From the NCBI GenBank assembly GCA_000787465.1, contig JSYX01000209.1, forward strand, positions 1 to 51,451: a stretch of 51,451 nucleotides of DNA. Reading direction: 5' to 3'. Positions 21,211 through 33,054 of this stretch are shown here, piece after piece; within the stretch, counting starts at the first letter, position 1, and each line of letters begins with the position of its first letter. Position numbers and translations under genes: made by a program. Below the pieces are notes generated by a model. The model had not been told where the DNA came from and did no database searches. It saw only the letters and a list, made by a program, of their open reading frames with translations. The stretch is from Thermomucor indicae-seudaticae (Eukaryota; Mucoromycota; Mucoromycetes; Mucorales; Lichtheimiaceae).

Positions 21211-22989
21211 TTACTCTCGGCTATTGGACGAGGGAACGACGGTGGAGTCTGTTCCTTGGCTGTTGCTGCTATCCGTATGGCTGCTCGTGTCGTCAGTAGT
21301 ACTCGTTTTACATGTGGGATGGACAATGATGCTGTCGAGGTCCTTGATCCGAGCGCTTGGCTTGGAAGGCGGCGGTAATAATAATAGCTCGGCAAGGATG
21401 TCATCCAGGCTGACGATGCCCAAATGGACGTCTTCGGAGGACTTGTCAGAGATTCGATCTGTGCTGCTGCTCTGCCGATGCTTGGACCGAAAGAAAAGCC
21501 GCCTGACTGTCAAACGGTCATGGTGGCAATGTGATTTTGAAGGAGGAGGTGATAACGGCGGCGGCCGGGGGCCGTATATTTGGACCATAGGGCCTATAAC
21601 AAAAACGGGGAGAATTTAGCGATGGCTTTGAACGAGGCAGTGGAGGGGACCCGTATTACTTGCTTCTTTCGTTCTGTAGCATTCTTAGCAAGGTGATGGC
21701 CGAAGCCGATGCGTGCAGGCGTGCAAGAGGGTCGAGTTTGAGTTTCTTTAATGGGGTAGAGTCTCCTGGATCCAGTGTGGCAAGATACTGATGGGGGATA
21801 ATAATGTTATTAAACAAGGGGGTTGTAGTAGTCATTTGCTTGTTTACCTTGGTCCTTAGGATCCCTATATAGTTGCGTTGAGAGGCAGCGTCTTCGGAGT
21901 AGACGAGAGCGGCGGAGGATCCGCTCTGTAAGATGCGCGAGAGGGTCTCCTGATTAAGGTGTGCATCGATAGGGAGCGCGAAGGGTGGCCGGGCGTTATC
22001 CAGCATATCGCCTGCGGTCTTTACTGACAGATTGAGGGTGTTTTGTAGGATGGCTACGGCTTCGGTCTGGAGAGGGCCGCCGACGCCATCGTTTGCGGAA
22101 GACGGCTCTCCATGCAGGCCGATGAGTTCCCGAAGCTCTTTTTGCATCATACGATGTTAAAAAAAGGCTCATCAAGGAAGGGAGTGGGGGATATAGCATA
22201 CTTACCGGCCACGCCATATCGCATGCCTTGGTGTTTACCCAGCAACATGTCCAAGAGCTTCGCAATAGGCCAGGCAACGACGTACCAGACGAGGATCAGG
22301 AGCCTGACCGGGATCGCAAAGTAGGCGCCGATCGCCAGTCCGTAGCGAGAACAGATGGCTTGCGGCAAGATCTCAGAGAAGAGGACGATCAGCGCCGTGG
22401 ATATGATGATGGCGACGTACCCTATGTGTGCGCCCTATGAACCAGTGTGTCCCGCCGCACTTGTCTCTTTCGGTTTTACCTTTGCCAAACAGCCCATCAC
22501 AGAGGATCGGGAGGGTCTCGTTGAGTACCGTGTTGGTGAGCAGTAGCGCGGTCAGGAGCAAGTGCCCGTTTCTACGGATTGGCATGATTTTGGATGCATG
22601 TTTCTTTTGCTTTTCGGTTCCGGCGGCTGCGAGGATGGCCAAGTTGGTCGTATCTTGCGACATCTAAGATGGAAGAAGAAAATGTTAACTATTATCATGT
22701 GCCATTGTCCACTTTGAAGGTATACCCTACGAGGCCTAGTGTGAGCCCTAGAACAAAGATACGACGAGTATGAGATTCGATGTTGTATTAGGGCCAAAAC
22801 GCAGAGAGAGAAAATTTTACCGGCGACAATGCCACTGCATACAACAAGAGCGATGATCGCCATGATTTGACCCCAGAACTCTGGCGAATGTACACTGTAA
22901 CTAGTGTGATCTGTTTCCTGGGCTGTTGCTGCCCTGATCCAAAATAAACATATTAGAGACGGTATTTTCGGGACAGTAACAATTAACAT
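21211..22989 (-). CDS. CNNM/Mam3-type DUF21-CBS membrane protein
   Basis: Member of the cyclin-M/ancient conserved domain family (yeast Mam3), vacuolar or plasma-membrane proteins linked to Mg2+/Mn2+ homeostasis. A signal peptide or first anchor (MLIVTVPKIPSLICLFW) leads to an extracellular stretch, then DUF21: MAIIALVVCSGIVAG, NLAILAAAGTEKQKKHA, IMPIRRNGHLLLTALLL, NTVLNETLPILCDGLFG, ALIVLFSEILPQAICSRYGL, PIAKLLDMLLGKHQG, then ELRELIGLHGE, which starts the cytosolic part. CBS1 follows: ALPIDAHLNQETLSRIL, SGSSAALVYSED, YIGILRTK, YLATLDPGDSTPL. CBS2 begins SAITLLRMLQNERSK and resumes with VHLGIVSLDDILAELL. The stretch between them has a phase conflict: the obvious intron (gtaata...gttatag, about 21655-21592) is phase 2 but the downstream frame needs phase 1. 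Either a splice site is unusual or the CBS2 part is damaged. The tail is Ser/Thr-rich. Confidence 0.8.
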
Positions 22990-23298
22990 TGAAGAAAATA
23001 AAAAAGAGGGCAAGCAAGAAAAAGGGGAAGGGAACGTGCGTTATACTCTGACAGAAAGCGTATTTTACGATCTGTTGGCGTCACATGGGCCCCCCTTCCT
23101 TCACAATGAAGCTGTTATGTACAATGAACAATTTAAGCCGATCCATTTACCCACTCCATTTTCTATTCTTTTAGTTGCGCTATCCACACAGCTGCAGCCT
23201 CAACAGACATGGGCAATGATGCAGGATCTAAACTTCTTTCTACAACCTCGGAAAATGACTTGTAGTGTTCCAAAATATTCATCTGTTGCGCATTCGTA
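22990..23298. other. Intergenic between CNNM-type gene and COG3
   Basis: Promoter of the CNNM-type gene and 3' end of COG3, both on the minus strand. Nothing else recognised. Confidence 0.5.
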
Positions 23299-26200
23299 TT
23301 AACCATACTTGGTGACTTCTTTAATAATAATGCGGGAGGGCCTTACCTGTATCGGTTTCATTAAAATTTGCTCGATTTTGTAATCCTTGACATATTCTCG
23401 CAGCTTCTTCACCACAAACCGCACCCGTTCGCTTGCAGATTCCTTAAATTGTTCGACTGCGTCTCGTACTTCGTCTACAGAATAAGAGCCAGGCTATATA
23501 ATACAAGTACAAGATAAGTTTCTGCTTTCTTTTTTTTTACCTGTTGCAGGATTTCGCTCGTCGCGTGTTTCAATGTGAACGGGTCGGATTGCCGACAGCT
23601 GGGAAGGTCGTCTCAGTTCAAAATCGCCTTTAAAAATCAATAGCTAGTAGCTCACCTTAATGATGAAATTTGATAATGGTTCCACTGCGCCCCGTACACA
23701 GTCTGTTATGAAATCCTCGCATACTCGCTTCAGTTCGCGGTCGATCTCTCTGCGCGAGTCTATACTGATCTCCACGACCCGCGGCATTCCTCGTTGCGCC
23801 AAACTGATTAAAGCATTAGGGTTGAAAATAAGGGACCGGTTTTGCTGTAATGGGCTCAAAATATCTAAATCAAGGTTTTCATAAGACGGAACAACAGACA
23901 GACAGAGCTTGTTGTCGTTATTACCAGAGACATGGGAGAAATCAAGTTCTTTGCCAGAGTGCACAAAGTTGGCCTCGAATGGTGCTAGTTGTTCCTTTAG
24001 CACGAGCAATTGTTTAATCAAGAAAAGCTGCCCGTCCAAGCGAGACTAAAAGGTTTTCAGATTTAGGCTCTCGTCAACGTTTGAACGAAACGTTCCCCAG
24101 TTTTTACCTTTGTGTTTGTTACGATTTCAGCAGCTTTCTTTAAGGATTCGTTGCAGAGTGATACGGCCTCCTGGGCCAAGTCTTCGAATACAGCAGTCTT
24201 TGATTTACATGCAGAACGTTACCATCGTCTCGTATATACACCTCCGGCTTCCCCCCTCCCTTACCTGGACGCATTGGTATAATTTAGACAGGATCCAAAG
24301 TGTCTTTTGCAATGTCGGAAACCACCCACGGGAAGCATCCGTTCCCTGACCCAACGGAGAATCTGCTGCTGCCAGTGATTCGCTTGATTGTTTAACTGAC
24401 TGAGTGTCTGAATTATTATCTTCTTCAATGGCCAGTGTTGCCGGACCAGATGCGTCCGAGCCGCTTGGCTTCTGATTATGATTAGGTTCCAGGACCACAG
24501 ACGTCTTTGGTAAATCTAAGAAAGCGTATTCAGTTTTTGGTCAACAACAACAACAATAATGCACCTATCTCTATTATATTCATGTCTACCTGCTGGCGTC
24601 CGTAGCTCAAAGTCTTCCGGCTTTATATGATAATTTTGAATTTCGTTATGAATGTAGGTCTGCGCTCGGAACACAAGTTTTGTCTGAGCGTCTTCAAGGA
24701 CATTTTGGATTAACTGACCGAACGCCAGCCTTTTTCGCTCAGGATCATCGATATCTTCTATGACATTACTTAGCGACTCTGCTTTTGCTGATTATGCACA
24801 GTGACATACCGGATGCCTGCTCGTCTCGGAAGACATATACTTGGAAGATATTGCATAATTCGGATAACGTTGAAATGTCATTTTCATGAATAATCCTTGG
24901 ACGGAGATAATCGTACAGGTAGCTCGTTAATGTATCAAGATAGGAGCTGTCAAGATGAAAAAACTTGTTAGTTTTTCGTCGAATATATATTGTTCAAGCT
25001 AATTATCGATCGTACTAGAATTCGTCTTCACCGGATTGGAAAAAACTGCAGAAAAGATTGAACTCATCCAAGCATAAATTCATCATGCAGGCGCAACCGT
25101 TTCGAGCCTACACAGGTATTACAAAGTTAGCCGCTGGAATAACGCAGAAAAATGCTTTGGTGCGACACTTGCAAAAGTCAAAAGATCACCATCATTTGGA
25201 CTTAGCTCTTGGATTTTCCGGGAGATCACTGGACCCAGCAGATTTTGACGTGTTTGAAAGTATGCGTTGAGGATATCCTGGTACAGAGCCTGATATCTTT
25301 TGCAGAGGCGTTTGTAAGCAACCTCGCAAGGACGGACATCATGGGTATACAAATGGTCTCTTACTCCTTGTGACCTTCGCACCGCTTTTCCAGTTCAGCG
25401 TTCAGAGATTTTATGGTAGGAGCAATCATTCGGAACTTTACATAAAACAATGTGCTTTGCTTGCTCAAAGCAATACCTTGATCGGAAGGCTACGTAATGA
25501 GCGAGATTCCCCCCTGTTACTCTTCCTTTTTTTATAACCAACCTTAGCCATGGCTTGCTTGTACACTTCGTAGCCGACAGATTTTATAGACGTCACTGCA
25601 TACATTTTAATGAGAGTCATGCCTTTCGTTAAGCATTGACGATATCGCATAAGATACAGCTCAGCGTCGCGATAGCTCAACTGGCGTATACCTGTATCAT
25701 GAGTATATCATTTCACAAACTCTCAGAGCAAACAAAACAAAGACCGTCCTTACGCACATGTTGTTGCATGTATTCTATGGATCTATCCAGCGTTTGCAGC
25801 ATCGGAACAAATTCTGGGCGAAGACATATGTCATCTCCCGGCGAATTGAAAAGCTTGGCAATGGGCTCAAGTTCATTAAAGTAGGCCAGCCGTTCCGCCA
25901 GTGCATCCGCTAGTGTCGTCAGACGTTCCTAGTGCGGAAAGCTTAGCCAAGATGTCTTGTGTCTGCGATGCATCGAAAAGAAGGGATCAGCGAGAATACC
26001 TGTTCACTCAAAAGATCCTCACATGCGGTCTGCAGTGCCCTCGTTCTCTTCTCGACGAAACCGTATTCTTGCTTGAGCTCATTGAATAGTTCGGAAGTCT
26101 TTTTCAGGTCTGCCAGAAAGTTGTCACATGATTCACGGTATTTTGAAACGACTGACAAATGGTTTCTGGGATACATCACTTTAGGCTGAACTCCCAATAG

Positions 26201-26751
26201 GGCAAGAAGGTATGGAGGATTTACCTGTATACATCTTCCTGGTCTTTTTCCATTTCCGCTTCCATCACGGCATACCAGTCGAAGAATTGTTGCAAGGTTT
26301 CTACTGGCTTATCCGAGCGTATCATATTATGCGCTGAAGGCTTCTCAGCAGCAGTAGTAGTAGCAGAGTCAGCTTCGGCTGCCAAGTTGGAATTAGAGCG
26401 CGCACGTGAAGACAAGGCTGTGAGTCGGCTCGAGAGGGCACCAGCGTTGACGGGTGACAACAGGTTATTACTAGCCGAAGAAGATTCCGGCGTACGTACT
26501 CCTGATGACGATGTCCGACCCAAAGCAGACGATGCCGAGATCTTGTCAGCTACTGACTGAGGTGGGGGGAAGCGAAGCGTGAGTGATCGCTGGGGGAAAT
26601 ACAAGGTGTGCTCTGGTTTTACCCAGCTGGACGGCCAAGGAAGCTCTGCACAATAGCCTTGCAAATCATAGACACTTTGAAGTTCAGTTTCGGACAATTG
26701 CGTCTTTTCCTCCCATTCTTCTAAAGAGATGCCTCGCGCTATCCTTGCCAT
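23299..26751 (-). CDS. COG3: Conserved oligomeric Golgi complex subunit 3 (Cog3/Sec34)
   Basis: Cog3 is a core lobe-A subunit of the COG tether, needed for retrograde vesicle traffic within the Golgi. At least ten short introns interrupt it. The N-terminal half carries the COG3 domain: MARIARGISLEEWEEKTQLS, a Ser-rich linker, then QFFDWYAVMEAEMEKD, YRESCDNFLADLKKTSELF, EYGFVEKRTRALQTACEDLL, AERLAYFNELEPIAKLF, PEFVPMLQTLDRSIEYMQQH, DAELYLMRYRQCLTKGMTLI, YEVYKQAMAKVGY, consistent with the long coiled-coil N-terminus of the subunit. Later exons read PCEVAYKRLCKRYQALYQDI, PKEYLDTLTSYLYDYL-like helices near 24900, LDGQLFLIKQLLVLKEQLAP and REYVKDYKIEQILMKPIQ. The stop at 23299 assumes read-through of a possible donor after PIQ. 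The ATG at 26751 is the first in frame; an upstream open extension lacks ATG. It shares a 111-bp spacer with DAD4. Confidence 0.85.
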
Positions 26752-26862
26752 GACCCGCCGCTGTTCTTGCGAGAACCCAAAAAAGGCATTGTGCCTGAGA
26801 GCCGAAAAAATCACGGTCTTTTCTGTTCCGCTCTCGCTCTGTATATATCGATAACTCTAGGG
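26752..26862. promoter_or_regulatory. 111-bp divergent promoter of COG3 and DAD4
   Basis: The start codons of COG3 (minus, 26751) and DAD4 (plus, 26863) are only 111 bp apart, so both transcripts must start within it. A TATA-like stretch (GTATATATCGATA) lies at 26840-26853, oriented toward DAD4 by distance but symmetric enough to serve either side. Confidence 0.6.
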
Positions 26863-27192
26863 ATGGAAAATCCGCATGAGCAACAGCAAACCGCTTTGGT
26901 CGGCAGAATTGTTGCGAATGTGGTACGTGAGTAATGCAATCGCAAAGGTTAGCAGAGCGCCTAATGTAAATTTGTAGAGCAAATTGAACGAAGCTATTTC
27001 TGAATTGAATGAAAAGCTAGAGGTAATTGCAAGAGAATACGTAAAAGGTTCGATCCAAGATTGCTCATGTGTCCAAAGGAGCTAAACAAGGAGAACAACG
27101 ATATCTCTCCCATCGCGGAAATGTGGTCGTCATATCAAGCTTCGTCTCAGATTTATCTTGAAAGCACACAGAGCTTTTCGGACGCGTCATGA
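26863..27192 (+). CDS. DAD4: DASH/Dam1 complex subunit Dad4, 72 aa
   Basis: Dad4 is one of the ten small subunits of the DASH ring that couples kinetochores to spindle microtubules in fungi. Three exons (26863-26922, 26978-27022, 27079-27192) join in phase 0 to a 72-aa protein, the family's usual length. The hallmark start MENPHEQQQ is followed by GRIVANVSKLNEAISELN, EKLEELNKENNDI and AEMWSSYQASSQIYLE, which match the Dad4 pattern (MENP-EQ, N-EAV/I--LN, MW--Y). Too small and too interrupted to be seen as a single open frame. It converges on the RsfS-like gene with only 68 bp between the stops. Confidence 0.9.
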
Positions 27193-27260
27193 AAAAGTGG
27201 TCTTCTTGCCCAGATAAACCCCCCCTCCTCCAATCGCATGCATTAAATTATTGTGCTTTA

Positions 27261-28188
27261 TTATTTCACGATCTCATCTTCTTCGAGTCCTGGTATGGGA
27301 TCCATTGGATTTTCCGGGACAGACTGCCAGAGCTCCTCGAGATTGTATCGTTCACGCATTTCTGGAGTGAACAAGTGTACGACACAACGACCGAGATCGA
27401 TCAACAGCCAACCGGACTGATCATCACGGCCCTCGATATGTGGCATTGGGTAATCTGACAAAACGTCAGGATGAGAGCGGATAGCCTTCCGAATCTGACG
27501 CGACAAAGTTAGGGGAGGAGGAGGACTGGATGGTTGATAGGTTATCACTTACCACTTGACCGACGTTGTCTGCCACGCTGCTTAAAAAGCGGTCTCCTCT
27601 TGAGCTGTCGGCGATCACCATGTAGTCAGTCCAGTCGCAGCGCCCGCGCACGTCCAAGACTTTTATGTTCTCCATCTTGTTTTCTTCCAAGAGATCTCGA
27701 ATGGAGTCCACCGACAGGTCTCCTGTCTCCATGAGTTTTCTTGAGACTTCCTGGATGGACCAACGGTCTTTGAGATGATCACCGACGGCTTGGCGCTGCC
27801 ACATCGGGACGAAATCGTGCTCGTCCTCTTGGACAAACCATTCTGTATCGATTTGTTCGTCGTCTTCTTCTTCTGAGGCTTCTGGATACAATTCTGGGTA
27901 TTCCTTGGGATCCAGTGTTTCCAAGTCGTCTTCCATTACAAAGCTTTCAGTTGTTGACGTTGCTGCAGTAGCATCATTACCGGGTGTCGAAGACTGCTTG
28001 ACTGGTTTCTCGGAAGCCTTCAGGTTTTGTATGGTCTGAGAGATGGATCGTCGAGCGATGGGCTGTTGCATGCGCCAGGGGTCAATCGCAGGTCTGAAAG
28101 GGATATTGTGGCGAACGGCCTGCCGCGTTGCTATGCTGAACCAGCGCTGCTTTGGAAGAAATGTACGTAATGTAGCCAATCTATGCAT
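27261..28188 (-). CDS. Mitochondrial ribosome-silencing factor RsfS/MALSU1-like
   Basis: RsfS-family proteins bind uL14 on the large ribosomal subunit and act in its assembly; the mitochondrial member is MALSU1 (in yeast part of Atp25). Two exons, 28188-27553 and 27494-27261 (58-nt intron, phase 0), give 289 aa. Residues 1-60 form a likely mitochondrial presequence ([20 protein letters not shown]). A long acidic middle ([12 protein letters not shown]) precedes the RsfS domain from about residue 170: [54 protein letters not shown], then [30 protein letters not shown]. All of these are family landmarks. A longer reading from a non-ATG codon upstream was rejected. Confidence 0.88.
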
Positions 28189-28461
28189 TGTATGTGAATA
28201 GGATACAATTTTTCTGTTGCGGCAAGTCGTGCTTAAATTTTGAGTCGTGCTTTGAAAATCTGTTGACAGCTTTCCCAACCATGGATGGCAGTTTATCTAC
28301 AATAACGCAACGACTTGTTTATTAATGTGTGTTTTCCTGACACCAAGCGCAGGGAAGACTGCTCAGAATGAATATTTCTATTTGCGCAGGACATGCTCTA
28401 CTACAATGGGCAATATGTTTATTACAGGTTGTACACGGATTGGGGATGGGGTGAGATTCTT

Positions 28462-29072
28462 CTAGTTCTTTGCAGGCTTCTTGGCTATAGGAACTTCATG
28501 AGTTGGACTGAACTTGATGGATCCTAGGTAAACAACTTACTTCCGTATTTTGAACGGCTCGTGGTACGGGTCGCGACACCTTGAAGATCCATGGCACCTC
28601 GAACAATGTGATATCGGACACCCGGTAAATCAGGCACACGACCACCTCGGACAAGGACAACCGAGTGTTCTTGCAGATTATGGCCCTCGCCTGGGATATA
28701 AGCAATGACGACTTTACCATTGGTCAGTTTGACACGGGCGACTTTCCGCTGAGCCGAGTTTGGTTTCTTGGGTTTGGTTGTGTAGACTTTGTTGCACACG
28801 CCCTTTCTTTGATAACAGCCGTCCAGGGCCGGCGATTTGCTCATTGTCTTTTTGGATTTGCGGCATTTCCGAATAACCTGATTCAGGGTGGCCATGCCTG
28901 CTTTCTGTTGTTGCAAAATAAAGCTGCTGCTGTTGCACGGTGTGGTGCAGGGGTGGAGGAATGGGCGGAAAAGGCTGGCTTGAGCGGCAATGGGTCGACT
29001 CAGGCTGGCAGCCAAGGGACGCTGCGGAAGGAGGGCGGTCGTGCTCCGTAGTAATGAACGGAATGCTTGCAT
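28462..29072 (-). CDS. Mitochondrial small-subunit ribosomal protein uS12m
   Basis: uS12m sits at the decoding centre of the mitoribosome. Exons 29072-28541 and 28484-28462 (56-nt intron, phase 1) give 184 aa. The first ~59 residues are a mitochondrial presequence ([20 protein letters not shown]), after which the mature S12 starts [16 protein letters not shown]. Conserved motifs are intact: [67 protein letters not shown], and KKPAKN after the intron. PNSAQRK includes the Lys equivalent to the streptomycin-related site in bacteria. Divergent from the PPR gene with 199 bp between starts. Confidence 0.95.
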
Positions 29073-29271
29073 TGGGATGTTCTTTCAGATAGGATACAAA
29101 AGGGTAACGGAAGCTTTGTTGACCTGATGAAGGGTCGTCACGCGTAGATTTGGATCACCGCCGCCAAAACACACAAAGTCTGAATTTTGTTGGCGTTGAG
29201 CGAAAGAAGTGGCGCGACGAGGAGGGGAGCATATACCAGACACCAAGAAGAGAAGAAAGAAAGAAAGAGTC
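29073..29271. promoter_or_regulatory. 199-bp divergent promoter of uS12m and a PPR gene
   Basis: Short intergenic space between two outward-pointing mitochondrial genes. An AG-rich tract (29247-29268, GAAGAGAAGAAAGAAAG) lies just before the PPR start and may be part of its 5' leader. No TATA box stands out. Confidence 0.45.
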
Positions 29272-30867
29272 ATGTCTTCTAGACACATTCATTTCTCGCA
29301 TTCGGTCATTGTCGAGGTGATTCGAGCCATAGTTTCACGACCCATGAATTCGTCGCACCGGTCAACGGGTTCACGCTGTTGCTTGTCGAAATCTGCATGG
29401 CCCAGCTCTTCGCTATTGCTCTGGCAGCCCCGTCCATTGAGCGACCTATACCCTTTCTGTCAGGGACTGAAGGGCAGCCTGCGACCGGGACGACGGACGT
29501 ATTCTTCGCGATCGCAGACATTGCCAGCTGAAGATTGCGAGCAGCACAGCAGTGTTCAGGAGCCACGGCCGCGAACGACGGTCGTTCCAAAGACGACGCT
29601 GCCTAAGGCGACGGCGAATAATCCCCGAGCGACGGTTGTGAAGGTGGCGTCGGATGGGACGCCAGTGATTGTGCGGAAAAACAAGCTCAAGAAGCCAAAG
29701 CGGGAGGGGTATACGCTGCAAGAATACAACAAGGCGATTGCGTTTGCGACGATGGAGGATCGGGTGAACAAGGCGATCGAGCTACTGAAAGAGATGGAAG
29801 AGAAAGGCATAGAGCCAGACAAAGCGACGTATACGATGATCATCAACGCATTCTGCAAAAACTCTGACATGACACGGGCGCGCAAGTGGTTTCGGCGCAT
29901 GCAGGCGAACGGCGTCGCACCCGACGTTTACACCTATACCAGCTTGATCGACGGATACATGCGGATAGCGGACATTGAGCAATGTGAATATTTATTTCGG
30001 CAGATGATGAAGGCCGATATCCGGCCGAACATCGTGACGTACAACACGCTCATGCACCATTCGGTGATGCAGCTGGATCTGGAGAATGCGGTGAATTTCT
30101 GGAAGCGGCTGCTGGACGCGGGTCTGGACCCGGACGTGTATACGTTTGCGATCATGATACATGGGTTTGGAGACTCAGGGCGAGTGGATGAGGCATGGCG
30201 GCTTTTCGGGCTCATGCAGAAGAAGAACATCAGCGTCAACGAGGTGGTTGCGAACACGTTGATGGGGATGCACGTGAAGCACAAGGACAACACGTATGCG
30301 CTACGGCTTTTTCACAAGTTCTTTCGGACGGAAGACGCGGGCCGGAGGCTCCAGGAGACGCCTTACACGAAGAATATCTTGCTGAACGCGGTGATTGGAA
30401 ACGCGGATGCGGCGACGATAAAGCGGTACTACGATCAGTTCCTGTTGAGTCTGGAGGACAAGGAAGTACAAGCGAAATCGCACCTATTCTCGGGCGCGAA
30501 CGTGTTTACGTATACATCGTTCATGCGAGCGTTTTTACGACGCGACGCGTTGCCGATGGTCAGCCAAGTATACCAAGATATGAAAGCGCGGAACGTCAAG
30601 CCGACGATGGTGACGTATGCCATCTTAATGCTGGCACACGCGTATATACCAGACCCTTACTCCTGCGTCAGCATCCTCCAAGAGCTCAAGAAGCATGGGT
30701 TCCAACCGAACGCGGTGCACTATAATATTGTGATGCGGGCGTGGGCCAAGGCGGGTCGTTTCGAGGAAATGAGAAAGACGTACAATGAGATGAAGGCCGA
30801 CAATATCAAGCCCGATATGATGACTATGAATATACTGCAATGGGGAAAGGGACGAAGGAAGGAATAA
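29272..30867 (+). CDS. Mitochondrial pentatricopeptide-repeat protein, 531 aa
   Basis: Single-exon PPR protein. PPR proteins bind organellar RNA one base per repeat and act in processing, stability or translation. An N-terminal ~100 residues rich in Arg and Ser (MSSRHIHFSHSVIVEVIRA, GRRTYSSRSQ) fit a mitochondrial presequence. From about residue 150 there are roughly ten 35-residue repeats, for example AIELLKEMEEKGIEPDKATY, TMIINAFCKNSDMTRARKWF, PDVYTYTSLIDGYMRI, PNIVTYNTLMHHSVM, PDVYTFAIMIHGFGDSGR, PTMVTYAILMLAHAYIP, PNAVHYNIVMRAWAKAGR, then a basic end WGKGRRKE. The Met at 29272 is the first ATG. It ends 163 bp before ATP2, in the same direction, so the ATP2 promoter lies in or next to its 3' end. 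Confidence 0.9.
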   Translation: MSSRHIHFSHSVIVEVIRAIVSRPMNSSHRSTGSRCCLSKSAWPSSSLLLWQPRPLSDLYPFCQGLKGSLRPGRRTYSSRSQTLPAEDCEQHSSVQEPRPRTTVVPKTTLPKATANNPRATVVKVASDGTPVIVRKNKLKKPKREGYTLQEYNKAIAFATMEDRVNKAIELLKEMEEKGIEPDKATYTMIINAFCKNSDMTRARKWFRRMQANGVAPDVYTYTSLIDGYMRIADIEQCEYLFRQMMKADIRPNIVTYNTLMHHSVMQLDLENAVNFWKRLLDAGLDPDVYTFAIMIHGFGDSGRVDEAWRLFGLMQKKNISVNEVVANTLMGMHVKHKDNTYALRLFHKFFRTEDAGRRLQETPYTKNILLNAVIGNADAATIKRYYDQFLLSLEDKEVQAKSHLFSGANVFTYTSFMRAFLRRDALPMVSQVYQDMKARNVKPTMVTYAILMLAHAYIPDPYSCVSILQELKKHGFQPNAVHYNIVMRAWAKAGRFEEMRKTYNEMKADNIKPDMMTMNILQWGKGRRKE

Positions 30868-31030
30868 AGTGTTCACTGTATGACGGGCACCATGTGTTGC
30901 CTAGCGATACCCTAAAAATAGCATTTACGTAATCGGGCGGCTGCCGGGGGTGAAGAGAAAAAAATTCTCGTGAAGGCGCCCTAAAAAATAATATCAGAGC
31001 CTCCTCTCCGCGAGAGAAAAACATACAACC

Positions 31031-32773
<1,743 letters not shown>

Positions 32774-32807
32774 ACTTGTTTTTTCATGCTAGAATATATT
32801 TCTCGAA

Positions 32808-32813
32808 AAATAA
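32808..32813 (+). terminator. AATAAA polyadenylation signal of ATP2
   Basis: AATAAA 35 nt after the ATP2 stop, followed by an A-rich stretch. ATP2 converges with the sphingomyelin-synthase-like gene ending at 33055. Confidence 0.55.
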
Positions 32814-33054
32814 ACGCACAAGAAAAAAGAAAGAAACGTGATCTTTAAGACATGGTATGAGACTGTTCAACTGGTTATTGCATCTGTAAGTTAGTGATAT
32901 GAATCTATCTTTTTGTCAACTAAGCTTAGCTGTTCCTATGTCTATCTTCCGCCAAAATCTCCGTGAGTTAGCAAGAGGATATGTAATATAATGTGGCAAT
33001 ATTCATAATTGGTGACTTCTCTAGAAAAGTACGGACTAAAGTAAGATACAGCAA

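Noticed and set aside
27040..27060. GGTTCGATCC, resembling a tRNA T-loop box B
   Set aside because: It lies in the 56-nt second intron of DAD4; no box A or cloverleaf can be drawn around it.
28665..29051. 128-aa plus-strand frame opposite uS12m
   Set aside because: Antisense to a conserved ribosomal protein gene; no start context or domain.
30195..30725. 176-aa plus-strand frame inside the 531-aa PPR gene
   Set aside because: Fully contained in the PPR coding sequence in another frame; no similarity and unlikely composition.
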